DNA from: Suilimivivens aceti
GTDB lineage: Bacteria > Bacillota > Clostridia > Lachnospirales > Lachnospiraceae
Length of the DNA stretch: 64,000 bases
Assembly: GCF_025567405.1 (NCBI RefSeq)
Contig: NZ_JAOQKJ010000006.1
Span: 62,001 to 126,000 of the forward strand
Direction: 5' to 3'
The notes under the pieces were generated by a model that had not been told where the DNA came from, made no database searches, and saw nothing but the letters and a program-made list of their open reading frames with translations. Both the position numbers and the translations under genes were made by a program. How positions within the stretch are numbered: the first letter of the stretch is position 1; each line of letters starts with the position of its first letter. Below, in pieces: positions 33,566-42,966 of the stretch.

Positions 33566-34282
33566 ATGGAAAATACAGTACTGATCAGGCGGGCACAGGC
33601 AGGAGAAAGAGAATCGAGAGAAGTACTGATAGAACAGAATCTCGGACTGGTACACCATATTGTAAAACGGTTTCTGAACAGAGGCTATGAAGCAGAGGAT
33701 CTGTTTCAGATCGGGGTGATCGGCCTGATCAAGGCGATCGATAAATTTGACACAGGATATGAGGTGAAATTTTCCACCTATGCGGTTCCGTTGATCACCG
33801 GAGAGATCAAACGGTTTATCAGGGATGACGGGCTTGTTAAGGTGTCAAGAACATTGAAGGAAAATGGCAGCCGGGTGAAATATGCCAGGGAGAGACTGCT
33901 CAAAAGCCTCGGAAGAGAACCAACACTTGAAGAGGTAGCCCTTGAGGCGGCACTGACGACTGAAGAAGTGATCCTGGCAATGGAGGCAGGCGCCAGGGTG
34001 GAATCTATTTATCAGTCTGTATATCAGAGTGATGGAAATGAGATCTATCTGGTAGACCAGCTGGCAGATGAAAAAGGAGATGAGCAGGAAAAGCTGCTGG
34101 ACCGGCTGTTGGTGAAGCAGCTCTTAAAAAGCCTGCCGGAAATGGAACGGACACTGATCACGCTCCGGTACTTCAGGGACAAGACCCAGACGGAGGTAGC
34201 GGGACTGCTCGGGATCAGTCAGGTCCAGGTGAGCAGGATGGAAAAAAAGATTTTGCTGGGATTGCGGGAGAGGATGATTTGA
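33566..34282 (+). CDS. sigF: Sporulation sigma factor sigma-F
   Basis: A 238-residue sigma-70-family factor, the first compartment-specific regulator of forespore transcription. Region 2 shows L-V-H-H-I-V-K-R-F, G-Y-E-A-E-D-L-F-Q-I-G-V-I-G-L-I-K-A-I-D-K-F and F-S-T-Y-A-V-P-L-I-T-G-E-I-K-R-F; region 3 has V-S-R-T-L-K-E-N; region 4 ends with the helix-turn-helix T-Q-T-E-V-A-G-L-L-G-I-S-Q-V-Q-V-S-R-M-E. It starts 6 bases after spoIIAB. Control by SpoIIAA/SpoIIAB follows from the family. Confidence 0.95.
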   Translation: MENTVLIRRAQAGERESREVLIEQNLGLVHHIVKRFLNRGYEAEDLFQIGVIGLIKAIDKFDTGYEVKFSTYAVPLITGEIKRFIRDDGLVKVSRTLKENGSRVKYARERLLKSLGREPTLEEVALEAALTTEEVILAMEAGARVESIYQSVYQSDGNEIYLVDQLADEKGDEQEKLLDRLLVKQLLKSLPEMERTLITLRYFRDKTQTEVAGLLGISQVQVSRMEKKILLGLRERMI

Positions 34283-34341
34283 TTTACAATAGCGGGAAGA
34301 GATGCTTCAGATAAAAGAAGAGAAAAGGAACAGGAAACAGG

Positions 34342-35502
34342 ATGAAATTACTGCATACAGGTGATCTGCATATTGGTAAAACAGTAAATGATTTTTCCAT
34401 GCTGGAGGATCAGAAGGAAATTCTTTCACAGATCCTGTTACTTGCCAAGGAAAATCAGGTAAATGGCGTGATCCTTGCGGGAGACATTTATGACAGGGCA
34501 GTACCTTCCGGAGATGCGGTTCTTGTGTTCAATGATTTTCTGACTGCCCTTGCCAGAGAGGGGATCACTGTATATATGATCAGTGGCAATCATGATTCTC
34601 CAGAACGGATAAGCTACGGAGAAGAGCTCCTGCGGGAGCAGGGGATCATGATCGCAGGGGTGTATCATAATGAGATCACTGTGATCCATACGAAGGATGC
34701 TTATGAAGACGTGGACATTTTGCTGCTGCCTTTTATCAAACCTTCAGCAGAGGCTGCAGGAACAAGTGAGGAGGCCGTGGCGAAGGCACTTGGGAAATAC
34801 TGGGAGAAGGAAGCTGCAGAAAGATCTAAGCTGCCAGCCGGACAAAGCAGGCAGGATACCAAACGACGGATACTTGTGACACATTTCTTTGTGACGGATG
34901 CCGGAAAGGAACCACTGCTTTCAGACAGCGAAACGACGATCCATGTGGGCGGCATTGACAATGTGGATGCCTCTGCATTTGACGGGATGGATTATGTGGC
35001 TCTTGGTCATATCCACAGACCGCAGCAGATCGGAAACAGACAGGTATATTATGCGGGTTCCCCGCTTTCTTATTCCTTTTCAGAAGCAGGACAGAAAAAG
35101 AAGGTATTACTGGTCGAGCTTAAGGAAAAGGGAAACTGTCAGGTGACAGAGCTGCCGCTTACTCCTCCAAGGGAAATGAGAAAGCTCGAGGGCAGTATGG
35201 AGGAGCTTCTGAGGCAGGGAGAAGAGGATCAGAACAGAGAAGATTATGTGCAGGCCATTCTGACAGATCAGAAGGAGCTGGTTGATCCTATGGGAGTCTT
35301 AAGAAGCGTGTATCCCAATGTGATGCAGGTAGTCAGGAAAGAAACGGCTGGCAGTCTGCAGTATACGGGAGAAGAACTGAAGCTGAAAAGAAGGGATCCG
35401 TTGACGATTCTTGAAGATTTTTACGGATTTGTCAGAGAAGAGGCGATGACGGAAGAAAAGAAAGCGCTTCTGGTACAGATGATAAAGGAGACAGAGGAAT
35501 GA
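34342..35502 (+). CDS. sbcD: Exonuclease SbcD
   Basis: The Mre11-like nuclease subunit of SbcCD, which cuts hairpins and processes double-strand ends; 386 residues. Metal motifs are H-T-G-D-L-H-I-G (about 5-12), G-D-I-Y-D-R (about 49), G-N-H-D-S-P-E-R (about 80), H-F-F and G-H-I-H-R-P (about 223). The stop overlaps the sbcC start by 4 bases (ATGA), the usual coupled pair. Confidence 0.95.
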   Translation: MKLLHTGDLHIGKTVNDFSMLEDQKEILSQILLLAKENQVNGVILAGDIYDRAVPSGDAVLVFNDFLTALAREGITVYMISGNHDSPERISYGEELLREQGIMIAGVYHNEITVIHTKDAYEDVDILLLPFIKPSAEAAGTSEEAVAKALGKYWEKEAAERSKLPAGQSRQDTKRRILVTHFFVTDAGKEPLLSDSETTIHVGGIDNVDASAFDGMDYVALGHIHRPQQIGNRQVYYAGSPLSYSFSEAGQKKKVLLVELKEKGNCQVTELPLTPPREMRKLEGSMEELLRQGEEDQNREDYVQAILTDQKELVDPMGVLRSVYPNVMQVVRKETAGSLQYTGEELKLKRRDPLTILEDFYGFVREEAMTEEKKALLVQMIKETEE

Positions 35503-38123
35503 AGCCGATCACACTGACCATCTGCGGGTGGGGGCCATACCGGGATGAGCAGCCACCTATTGATTTTGAGGCACTTGGGAGCAGAGGACTGTTTTTGATC
35601 ACAGGTGCAACAGGAGCCGGAAAGACCACTATTTTTGACGCGGTCACATATGCACTGTACGGGGATCTGAGCGGAAAAACGAGAGAAAAGGGCAGTGTCA
35701 GAAGTGATTTTGCTGCTCCTTCTACCAAAACCTATGTAGAGCTTGTAATGGAGCATGGGGGAAAGCGGTATCGTATCCGGAGAAATCCGGAATATATGCG
35801 GCCAAGAAAACGGCAGTCAAAAAATGGTGAGCTGACGAAAGAGAAGGAAAACGCATATCTGACTATGCCTGATGGAAGCTGCATCGAAGGAAGCAGTGAG
35901 GTGACAGCCAGGATCAGGGAGCTCCTTAAGGTAGACATCAATCAGTTCAGACAGCTTTCCATGATCGCACAGGGAGAATTCACAAGACTTCTTACTGCAC
36001 CATCTTCGGAAAAGTCAAAGATCTTCCGGGAAATTTTTGATACGAAGCTTTATGAGAGGCTGGAGGCAAAGCTGAAGAACAGCTCTGCAGAACTTTACAG
36101 GCAGGTAATGGAATACCGCCATCGTATGGAAGAAGAGGTTTCTGTATTTTCACCTGATGAGGAACTGAAAGCGGAAGTAGAGGCACTTGTGGCGGAGGCA
36201 GGTATCTACTCGGAACGGCTGCTTCCCTTTCTTAAGGAGAAGATAAGCGTTTTCCTCAGCGAAGAAAAGAGGCTGCATTCAGAGGAAAAGAAAGCGGAAG
36301 AAGAGATCGAAGAGCTTGCAGGTATCGTGAAGGAAGCAGAGCAGACAAAGGCGCTTATGGAACAGCTTGCAAAAGAACGGGAAAAGCAGAAGAGCCTTGC
36401 AGAAAGGGAGCCTGATTACCGGCAGATGGAAGAACGTCTGCAGAGGGCAGGAGAGGCAGCAGCTGTGCGGGAATATGAGCTGCTTTTGCAGAACCGGGAA
36501 GAGCAGAGGAAGACCTGTGAAAAGAAACTGCAGCTTTCTGAAAGGGAGCTGGAAGGCCTCTTACAGAAGCAGGAGGAACAGCGTACCCTTGTGGAACTGG
36601 CAGAGCAGATAGCAGAGGCCTTTGACATGAAGGAAAGGTGTGAAGAAGCAGAAAGGCTCCGGCAGGAAAAAGAAACGGCACTCAGGGAAAAGAAGCAGGA
36701 ATTTGGTGCTTTGCAGGTCAGGTATGAGAAAGCAGAGAAAGAGGCAGAAGCGAGCATCCATGACTATGAAAATGCAGAGAGGAGATACCGGCATGGTATT
36801 GCCGGCATACTGGCACAGGATCTGAAGGAAGGAGAGCCCTGCCCGGTCTGCGGAGCCCTGTCACATCCCTGCAGACAGGAAAGAGAACAGGGTGTGCCAA
36901 CGGAAGAAGAATTAAAAGAAAAGAAGCTGCTTTCAGAGAAGAAAAGGCAGGAGCTTTTGAAGATCCATGGAGAAACGAGAGCCTGCAGGGAGGCCAGGGA
37001 TCTGCTGGATAGGGAGGCAGAGAAAAGCCGGAGGATGCAGCAGGAGCTGACAGAGAAAATGCAGGAGCTGCCAGCAGAGATCAGGGAATATCCTGATTTT
37101 CATGAAAGATCAGATTTCGAAAAGCAGAGGAAGGAAGCAGAGGAGATCTGTCTTCGTATTTCAGAAAAGAAAAAAACAAAAGAGGCACTTAGGCAGGAAA
37201 GACAGGTGCTTTTGGAAAAAGAAGGGCTTGCCAGGGGAAACTTCCGGGATGAGCTGCAAAAGGCTGGCTTTATAGGGAAAGAAGAATACCGGGCTGCTTT
37301 TCTTCCGGAACAGAAACGGAAGGAAGAGCAGGAAGCAGTAAGGGATTACAGACAGCGGTGCTATGCTAAGGAGCACCTGATCCATCATCTTGAGGAAGAG
37401 CTTAAGGTGCGGGAGCAGAGAAACCCGGCAGAGGAGCAGCAGAAGCTTGCAGAGATCCGGAAAAAGAAAGACAGTCTTACAGAAGCAGGCAGCTGTCTCT
37501 GGAAAAACAGGAATGAAACGGAAAAGCTGTACCATTCTTTAAAAGAAAAGAAGGAAAAGAGCACGGCTCTTTCTGAAAAGTACGGTATCATCAAGGATCT
37601 GGATGATGCCGTAAATGGAAATAATAAGAAACGTCTTGTGCTGGAGCAGTATGTACTTGCTGCTTATTTTGAGGAAATCCTGAAGGCGGCAAATCTGCGC
37701 CTTGCCATGATGAGCGGCGGCCGGTATACCCTGTATCGTACCAAAGAGGTGACTGACGGAAGGAGTAAGGACAGTCTGGATATGGAGGTGCTGGACTATT
37801 ATACCGGAAGGTACAGATCCGTGAAAACACTTTCGGGCGGCGAAACCTTTAAGGTGTCCTTATCCCTTGCACTTGGAATGAGTGATGTAGTACAGGCATA
37901 CAGCGGTGGAATACAGGTAGATGCACTGTTCATCGATGAGGGGTTTGGCTCCCTGGATCAGGAATCTCTAGAACAGGCATGTCAGACGCTGATGAGTCTT
38001 GCAGAGAGCGACCGGATGATCGGGATCATTTCCCATGTACCGCTTCTTTCTGAAAAAATCGAAAATCAGATCCAGGTTAAGAAAACCAGTACTGGAAGTA
38101 CGTATCAACTTGTGGTATTCTAA
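35499..38123 (+). CDS. sbcC: Exonuclease SbcC ATPase
   Basis: The Rad50-like partner of SbcD; 874 residues, somewhat shorter than many SbcC proteins (about 1000). Walker A is G-A-T-G-A-G-K-T-T (about 33-41). Two long coiled-coil arms flank the zinc-hook C-P-V-C (about C448/C451). The C-terminal part has the signature L-S-G-G-E-T-F-K-V-S-L-S-L-A-L (about 777) and Walker B A-L-F-I-D-E-G-F-G-S-L-D (about 808). All motifs are intact, so the short length reflects shorter coils. Confidence 0.95.
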   Translation: MKPITLTICGWGPYRDEQPPIDFEALGSRGLFLITGATGAGKTTIFDAVTYALYGDLSGKTREKGSVRSDFAAPSTKTYVELVMEHGGKRYRIRRNPEYMRPRKRQSKNGELTKEKENAYLTMPDGSCIEGSSEVTARIRELLKVDINQFRQLSMIAQGEFTRLLTAPSSEKSKIFREIFDTKLYERLEAKLKNSSAELYRQVMEYRHRMEEEVSVFSPDEELKAEVEALVAEAGIYSERLLPFLKEKISVFLSEEKRLHSEEKKAEEEIEELAGIVKEAEQTKALMEQLAKEREKQKSLAEREPDYRQMEERLQRAGEAAAVREYELLLQNREEQRKTCEKKLQLSERELEGLLQKQEEQRTLVELAEQIAEAFDMKERCEEAERLRQEKETALREKKQEFGALQVRYEKAEKEAEASIHDYENAERRYRHGIAGILAQDLKEGEPCPVCGALSHPCRQEREQGVPTEEELKEKKLLSEKKRQELLKIHGETRACREARDLLDREAEKSRRMQQELTEKMQELPAEIREYPDFHERSDFEKQRKEAEEICLRISEKKKTKEALRQERQVLLEKEGLARGNFRDELQKAGFIGKEEYRAAFLPEQKRKEEQEAVRDYRQRCYAKEHLIHHLEEELKVREQRNPAEEQQKLAEIRKKKDSLTEAGSCLWKNRNETEKLYHSLKEKKEKSTALSEKYGIIKDLDDAVNGNNKKRLVLEQYVLAAYFEEILKAANLRLAMMSGGRYTLYRTKEVTDGRSKDSLDMEVLDYYTGRYRSVKTLSGGETFKVSLSLALGMSDVVQAYSGGIQVDALFIDEGFGSLDQESLEQACQTLMSLAESDRMIGIISHVPLLSEKIENQIQVKKTSTGSTYQLVVF

Positions 38124-38195
38124 AAGAGTATGCGGTAAAACCGCAGAGTGAGTCCGACCCGCATTGCGTGTCAGCGAAGGAGGAAGCTTAGTTAA

Positions 38196-39599
38196 ATGGA
38201 AAAAAGAGCAGATGTCATTATTATAGGAGCAGGACCCGGAGGCATATTCTGTGCCTATGAGCTGCTTCGTCAGAAGCCGGATCTGAAGGTGATCGTCATT
38301 GAAAAAGGACGTTCCATAGAGAAAAGAGTGTGCCCGAAGAGAACAACTCTGCAGTGTGTAGGCTGCAAGCCCTGTTCTATTACAACCGGATTTGCCGGTG
38401 CCGGCGCATTCTCAGATGGAAAGCTTTCCCTTTCCCCGGATGTAGGCGGCAATCTGCCGGAAATTCTCGGCTATGAAAAGACAGCAGAGCTGATCCATGA
38501 ATCAGATGAGATCTATCTGAAATTTGGAGCAGACAGAAATGTTTATGGTGTAGATAAGCAGGATGTGATCCGCGAGATCAGAAGAAGGGCTATTGGTGCA
38601 AATTTAAAGCTTGTCGAGTGCCCGATCAGGCACCTTGGAACAGAGGAAGGCTACAAGATCTATGCAAAGCTTCAGAAGCATCTGATGGATGAGGGAGCAG
38701 AGCTGATCTTTAATACTATGGTGGAAGAGATCCTGGTAGAGGATGGAAAGGCAGTTGGCGTCAGAACCGATAAGGAAGATGTTTACTACGGCAGTGAAGT
38801 GGTATCCGCAGTAGGAAGGGAAGGTGCTGACTGGTTTAAGGATAAATGCGAAGAGGTTGGGATCGAGACCACGCCTGGCACCGTAGATGTTGGTGTGCGT
38901 GTTGAGGTCAGAGATGAGGTCATGCAGTATCTGAATGATAATCTGTATGAAGCCAAGCTGATCTATCATACGCCGACTTTTGATGATAAGGTAAGAACCT
39001 TCTGTACCAATCCTTCCGGAGAAGTGGCAACAGAATATTATGAGGGCGGCCTTGCTGTTGTCAATGGGCATGCCTATAAGGCAAAGGATCATAAGACACA
39101 CAATACCAATTTTGCGATCCTTGTCAGCAAGAATTTTACGAAGCCGTTCAAGACACCGATCGAATATGGCAAGCAGATCGCGCAGCTTTCCAATATGCTC
39201 TGTGGCGGCAGGATCCTGGTACAGACCTTTGGTGATTTTAAGAGAGGCAGAAGAACTACAGAAGAAAGACTCTGCAGGAATAACCTGATCCCTACCCTGA
39301 AGGATGCAGTACCCGGAGATCTTTCCCTGGTATTCCCTCACAGGATCATGGTGGATATAGAGGAGATGCTGGAAGCACTTGATAAGATCACGCCGGGTAT
39401 TGCCAGTGATGAGACTCTTCTTTATGGTGTGGAAGTAAAGTTTTATTCCAACAGAGTAATCGTAAACAGTGATTTTGAAACGAGCATTAAGGGACTTCGT
39501 GCTATTGGGGACGGTGCCGGTGTGACAAGAGGACTCCAGCAGGCATCAGCTAACGGTATCAGTGTGGCAAGAAGTATCTTAAAGGGAATGAATGCATGA
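38196..39599 (+). CDS. FAD-dependent oxidoreductase
   Basis: A 467-residue flavoprotein. The Rossmann dinucleotide motif I-I-G-A-G-P-G-G (about 10-17) leads, then I-E-K-G-R-S-I-E-K-R, a Cys-rich segment with C-V-G-C-K-P-C (about 52-58) and G-A-G-A-F-S-D-G-K-L (about 70). The end has the FAD-closing G-D-G-A-G-V-T-R-G-L-Q-Q-A (about 438). The Cys cluster might hold iron or disulphides. The family is widespread in Clostridia as an uncharacterised NAD(P)/FAD-dependent dehydrogenase. Its stop overlaps the next gene by 4 bases. Confidence 0.88.
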   Translation: MEKRADVIIIGAGPGGIFCAYELLRQKPDLKVIVIEKGRSIEKRVCPKRTTLQCVGCKPCSITTGFAGAGAFSDGKLSLSPDVGGNLPEILGYEKTAELIHESDEIYLKFGADRNVYGVDKQDVIREIRRRAIGANLKLVECPIRHLGTEEGYKIYAKLQKHLMDEGAELIFNTMVEEILVEDGKAVGVRTDKEDVYYGSEVVSAVGREGADWFKDKCEEVGIETTPGTVDVGVRVEVRDEVMQYLNDNLYEAKLIYHTPTFDDKVRTFCTNPSGEVATEYYEGGLAVVNGHAYKAKDHKTHNTNFAILVSKNFTKPFKTPIEYGKQIAQLSNMLCGGRILVQTFGDFKRGRRTTEERLCRNNLIPTLKDAVPGDLSLVFPHRIMVDIEEMLEALDKITPGIASDETLLYGVEVKFYSNRVIVNSDFETSIKGLRAIGDGAGVTRGLQQASANGISVARSILKGMNA

Positions 39600-40660
39600 G
39601 AAACAGAAACAGGCGCATGGCAGCAGCACTCCTTACAGTGCTGCTCCTGCTTCTTTCAGGCTGTATGGATTCGCTGAAAGGCTCCAAAGTTGTGCTGACG
39701 ACCGGATTTGAGAAAAATGAGGTGTTCCGGATCGAGGATATGTCCTGTACACTCCCGGAAGCCATGGTTTATCTGATCAATACCAAGAACCGGTATGAAA
39801 GTGTATACGGCAGGGAAATATGGAATGTCAGCCTGGATGGTGTGACACTGGAGGAAAATATTAAGGAAACTGTCCTTGCACAGCTCGCACAGCAGAAAAC
39901 CATGAACCTTCTGGCAAGACAGAACGGAGTGGCTTTGAGTGAAGAGGAGGAGGCCAGGGTCATGCAGGCGGCAGAAACCTATTTCCAGTCCTTGAGCGAG
40001 GAGGAAAAGAGCGCGCTGCAGATCACAGTAAAGGATGTAGAGGAGCTGTACCGGGAATATGCACTGGCAAGAAAGGTCTACCAGTATATCATCAAGGATA
40101 TCAATCCGGAGATCAGTGATGATGAAGCAAGAACCATAACAGTCCAGTATATTTATTTCAGAACCTGTATCCTTGATGGCAGCGGAAAGAAGATCGAATA
40201 TTCTGCAGAAGAGAAGCGGGAGATCCTAAAAAAAGCGGAGGAGGTTCGTTCACTGCTGAAAAACGAAGAGGCAGATTTTGAGGAGCTGATCCTGAAATAC
40301 AGTGACAGCGAGGAAGGAACCTGCTCCTTTGGAAAAGGTGAGAAGGATCAGGCCTTTGAGGATGCCGCCTTTAATCTGGAGACGGATGAGATCAGTGATA
40401 TTGTAGAGACACCGGATGGCTATTATCTGATCAAATGTATCAGTACCTTTAACCGTACCGAGACCGATGCCAATAAGGTCAAGATCGTGGAGAAAAGGCG
40501 GGAAGAGGTATTTGGGCAGGAGTATGAGGACTTTGTTGCAGCCCTGACCCGGAATCTTAATGAAGATCTATGGCAGAGTGTGTCCCTTGCTGGGACAGAG
40601 AATATTACGACATCCGATTTCTTTGATGTCTTTAATAAATACTTTGACGGAATTTTATAA
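39596..40660 (+). CDS. Parvulin-type peptidyl-prolyl isomerase lipoprotein
   Basis: A 354-residue surface lipoprotein with a signal ending L-L-S-G-C (Cys about residue 22). An N-terminal SurA/PrsA-like helical chaperone region (about 60-175) and a parvulin core (about 180-285, with Y-I-Y-F-R-T, F-E-E-L-I-L-K-Y-S-D, F-G-K-G, D-I-V-E-T-P-D-G-Y-Y-L-I-K) follow. PrsA-like proteins fold exported proteins at the membrane-wall interface. It starts within the stop of the oxidoreductase gene. No terminator is seen before the CIRCE site. Confidence 0.85.
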   Translation: MRNRNRRMAAALLTVLLLLLSGCMDSLKGSKVVLTTGFEKNEVFRIEDMSCTLPEAMVYLINTKNRYESVYGREIWNVSLDGVTLEENIKETVLAQLAQQKTMNLLARQNGVALSEEEEARVMQAAETYFQSLSEEEKSALQITVKDVEELYREYALARKVYQYIIKDINPEISDDEARTITVQYIYFRTCILDGSGKKIEYSAEEKREILKKAEEVRSLLKNEEADFEELILKYSDSEEGTCSFGKGEKDQAFEDAAFNLETDEISDIVETPDGYYLIKCISTFNRTETDANKVKIVEKRREEVFGQEYEDFVAALTRNLNEDLWQSVSLAGTENITTSDFFDVFNKYFDGIL

Positions 40661-40713
40661 AAAGTTAATAATTGCCGGAAACCCTGATGTTTCCTGATGT
40701 TTCACATGATTTG

Positions 40714-40740
40714 TTAGCACTCATTAATAATGAGTGCTAA
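40714..40740. promoter_or_regulatory. CIRCE operator (HrcA binding site)
   Basis: TTAGCACTC-N9-GAGTGCTAA, a perfect copy of the consensus inverted repeat, lies just upstream of the htpG promoter. CIRCE is bound by the heat-shock repressor HrcA; here it points to HrcA control of htpG. Confidence 0.97.
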
Positions 40741-40747
40741 TTTTGCC

Positions 40748-40776
40748 TTGACTTTTCGGATTGACAGAACTACACT
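40748..40776 (+). promoter_or_regulatory. htpG promoter
   Basis: TTGACT (40748-40753), 17 bases, TACACT (40771-40776), immediately after CIRCE. An alternative pair is TTGACA (40761-40766) with TAGATG (40783-40788), 16-base spacer. Confidence 0.75.
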
Positions 40777-40844
40777 ATTTCCTAGATGTAATAAACTGAA
40801 ATGGAATATAAGCATTGATACAGGAAAGAAAAGGAGTGATTACC

Positions 40845-42902
40845 ATGGCAGAAAAGCATGGAAGCTTATCAATTAACAGTGAAAACATATTCCCGATTAT
40901 AAAGAAGTGGCTGTATTCAGATCACGATATCTTTTACAGAGAACTGATCTCTAACGGCTGTGATGCGATCACGAAGCTGAAGAAGCTGGATATGATGGGA
41001 GAGTATGAGCTGCCGGAGAATTATAAGGCAAGGATTGATGTTGTAGTGGATCCGGAAGCAAAGACACTGTCCTTCACCGATAATGGTATCGGTATGACCG
41101 CAGATGAGGTAGAGGAATATATCAACCAGATCGCTTTTTCCGGAGCGACAGACTTCATCAGTAAATATAAGGACAAGACAGATAATGACCAGATCATTGG
41201 CCATTTCGGACTTGGCTTTTATTCGGCATTTATGGTAGCTGATGAGGTACACATTGATACCCTTTCCTACAAAGAGGGTGCGAAGGCTGTTCACTGGGAA
41301 TGTGATGGCGGTACAGAATTTACCATGACAGAAGGTGACAAGGCAGAGGTGGGAACGAAGATCACCCTGTTTGTTAATGAAGATGTACTGGAGTTCTGCA
41401 ATGAATACAAGGCAAGAGAGGTTATTAAGAAATACTGTTCCTTCATGCCTACCGAAATATACCTTTCCAAGGCAAATACCAAGGAGACAGAAACCATCAA
41501 GGCAGATGAGAAGCGCCCTGATGATGTGGTTGTAGAGGAGATCAAGCCGGAGAAGGAAGGCGATGAGGAGAAGCTTAAGATCGTAAAGAGACCTGAGCTT
41601 CTGAATGATACCAATCCTCTCTGGATGAAGAATCCCAGTGAATGTACGAAGGAAGAGTATCTGGAATTTTACAGAAAGGTATTTAAGGACTATAAGGAGC
41701 CTTTATTCTGGATCCACCTGAACATGGATTATCCTTTTAACCTGAAGGGTATCCTGTACTTCCCAAGGATCAATATGGAGTATGAGTCCATCGAAGGAAC
41801 CATCAAGCTGTACAATAACCAGGTATTTATCGCTGACAATATCAAGGAGGTCATCCCTGAGTTCCTGATGCTGTTAAAGGGTGTGATCGACTGTCCTGAC
41901 CTGCCGCTGAATGTATCCAGAAGCGCACTGCAGAATGACGGCTTTGTAAAGAAGATCTCCGATTATATTTCCAAGAAGGTTGCCGATAAACTGGCTGGTA
42001 TGTGCAAGACCGAGAAGGAAGAGTATGACAAGTACTGGGATGATATCAGTCCTTTCATCAAGTTTGGCTGTCTGAAGGATGACAAATTCTGCGAAAAGAT
42101 GACAGATTACATTCTGTTCAAGAATCTGGACGGCAAATATCTGACGCTTCCTGAATGTCTTGAGGTCAATAAGATCGACCCGGATGAGGCAGAGAATAAG
42201 GAAGAGACAGAAGAGAAGAGTACAGATGAGAGCGCAGAAGCTGCCGAAACAGAAGCTGCTGACAAGGATGCAGAGGCAGAAGAGAAGAAGGAAAAAGTCA
42301 TCTATTATGTAACAGATGAGAAGCAGCAGAGCCAGTATATCAACATGTTCAAGGCTGCCAAAATGGATGCTGTGATCCTGAACCACAATATTGACCAGCC
42401 GTTTATTTCCCAGCTTGAGGCCAAGAACGAGGGCATTAAATTCAAGAGGATCGATGCAGACCTTACAGATTCCCTGAAGTCAAAGACCAGCAAGAAGGCA
42501 GAAGAAGAGCTTACAAAGGCTGCTGAGACCATTGGCAAGGTGATGAAGAAGGCTCTTAAGAAGGACAAGATCGAGATCAAGGTGGAGAAGCTGAAGAATA
42601 AGAAGATCGCTTCCATGATGACACTTTCCGAGGAGAGCCGGAGAATGCAGGACATGATGAAAATGTATGCAATGCCCGGTATGGATATGGGAGATTATGG
42701 AAAGGAAGGCGAGACACTGGTGCTGAATGCCAACCATCCGCTGGTACAGTATGTACTTGATCATACGGATGGCAGTAATGTTTCCATGATCTGCGAACAG
42801 CTATATGATCTGGCGCTGCTTCAGCAGGCACCCCTTGAGCCGGAAGCCATGAGCAAGTTTATCACAAGAAGCAATGATATCATGCTGCTTCTGACTAAAT
42901 AA
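40845..42902 (+). CDS. htpG: Hsp90-family chaperone HtpG
   Basis: A bacterial Hsp90; 685 residues, longer than the common 610-640. The N-terminal GHKL ATPase shows E-L-I-S-N-G-C-D-A-I (about 27), D-N-G-I-G-M (about 80) and G-H-F-G-L-G-F-Y-S-A-F (about 117-127). The middle domain with the catalytic-Arg loop (V-S-R-S-A-L-Q) is present. Extra length comes partly from an acidic, Glu/Ala/Thr/Asp-rich insert at about 446-484, between middle and C-terminal domains. Start: ATG 40845 after AAAGGAGTG. HrcA regulation through CIRCE is predicted. Confidence 0.96.
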   Translation: MAEKHGSLSINSENIFPIIKKWLYSDHDIFYRELISNGCDAITKLKKLDMMGEYELPENYKARIDVVVDPEAKTLSFTDNGIGMTADEVEEYINQIAFSGATDFISKYKDKTDNDQIIGHFGLGFYSAFMVADEVHIDTLSYKEGAKAVHWECDGGTEFTMTEGDKAEVGTKITLFVNEDVLEFCNEYKAREVIKKYCSFMPTEIYLSKANTKETETIKADEKRPDDVVVEEIKPEKEGDEEKLKIVKRPELLNDTNPLWMKNPSECTKEEYLEFYRKVFKDYKEPLFWIHLNMDYPFNLKGILYFPRINMEYESIEGTIKLYNNQVFIADNIKEVIPEFLMLLKGVIDCPDLPLNVSRSALQNDGFVKKISDYISKKVADKLAGMCKTEKEEYDKYWDDISPFIKFGCLKDDKFCEKMTDYILFKNLDGKYLTLPECLEVNKIDPDEAENKEETEEKSTDESAEAAETEAADKDAEAEEKKEKVIYYVTDEKQQSQYINMFKAAKMDAVILNHNIDQPFISQLEAKNEGIKFKRIDADLTDSLKSKTSKKAEEELTKAAETIGKVMKKALKKDKIEIKVEKLKNKKIASMMTLSEESRRMQDMMKMYAMPGMDMGDYGKEGETLVLNANHPLVQYVLDHTDGSNVSMICEQLYDLALLQQAPLEPEAMSKFITRSNDIMLLLTK

Positions 42903-42921
42903 GAAAAGTAACAAGACAGAT

Positions 42922-42966
42922 AACCCCTGCATAGAATAAAGAAAGACTATGCAGGGGTATTTTTAT
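42922..42966 (+). terminator. htpG terminator overlapping the next gene's ribosome site
   Basis: ACCCCTGCATAG (from 42923) pairs with CTATGCAGGGGT (to 42958), then TATTTTT. The AGGGG at 42953-42957 in the 3' arm is also the only ribosome binding site for the gene starting at 42965. Confidence 0.9.
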
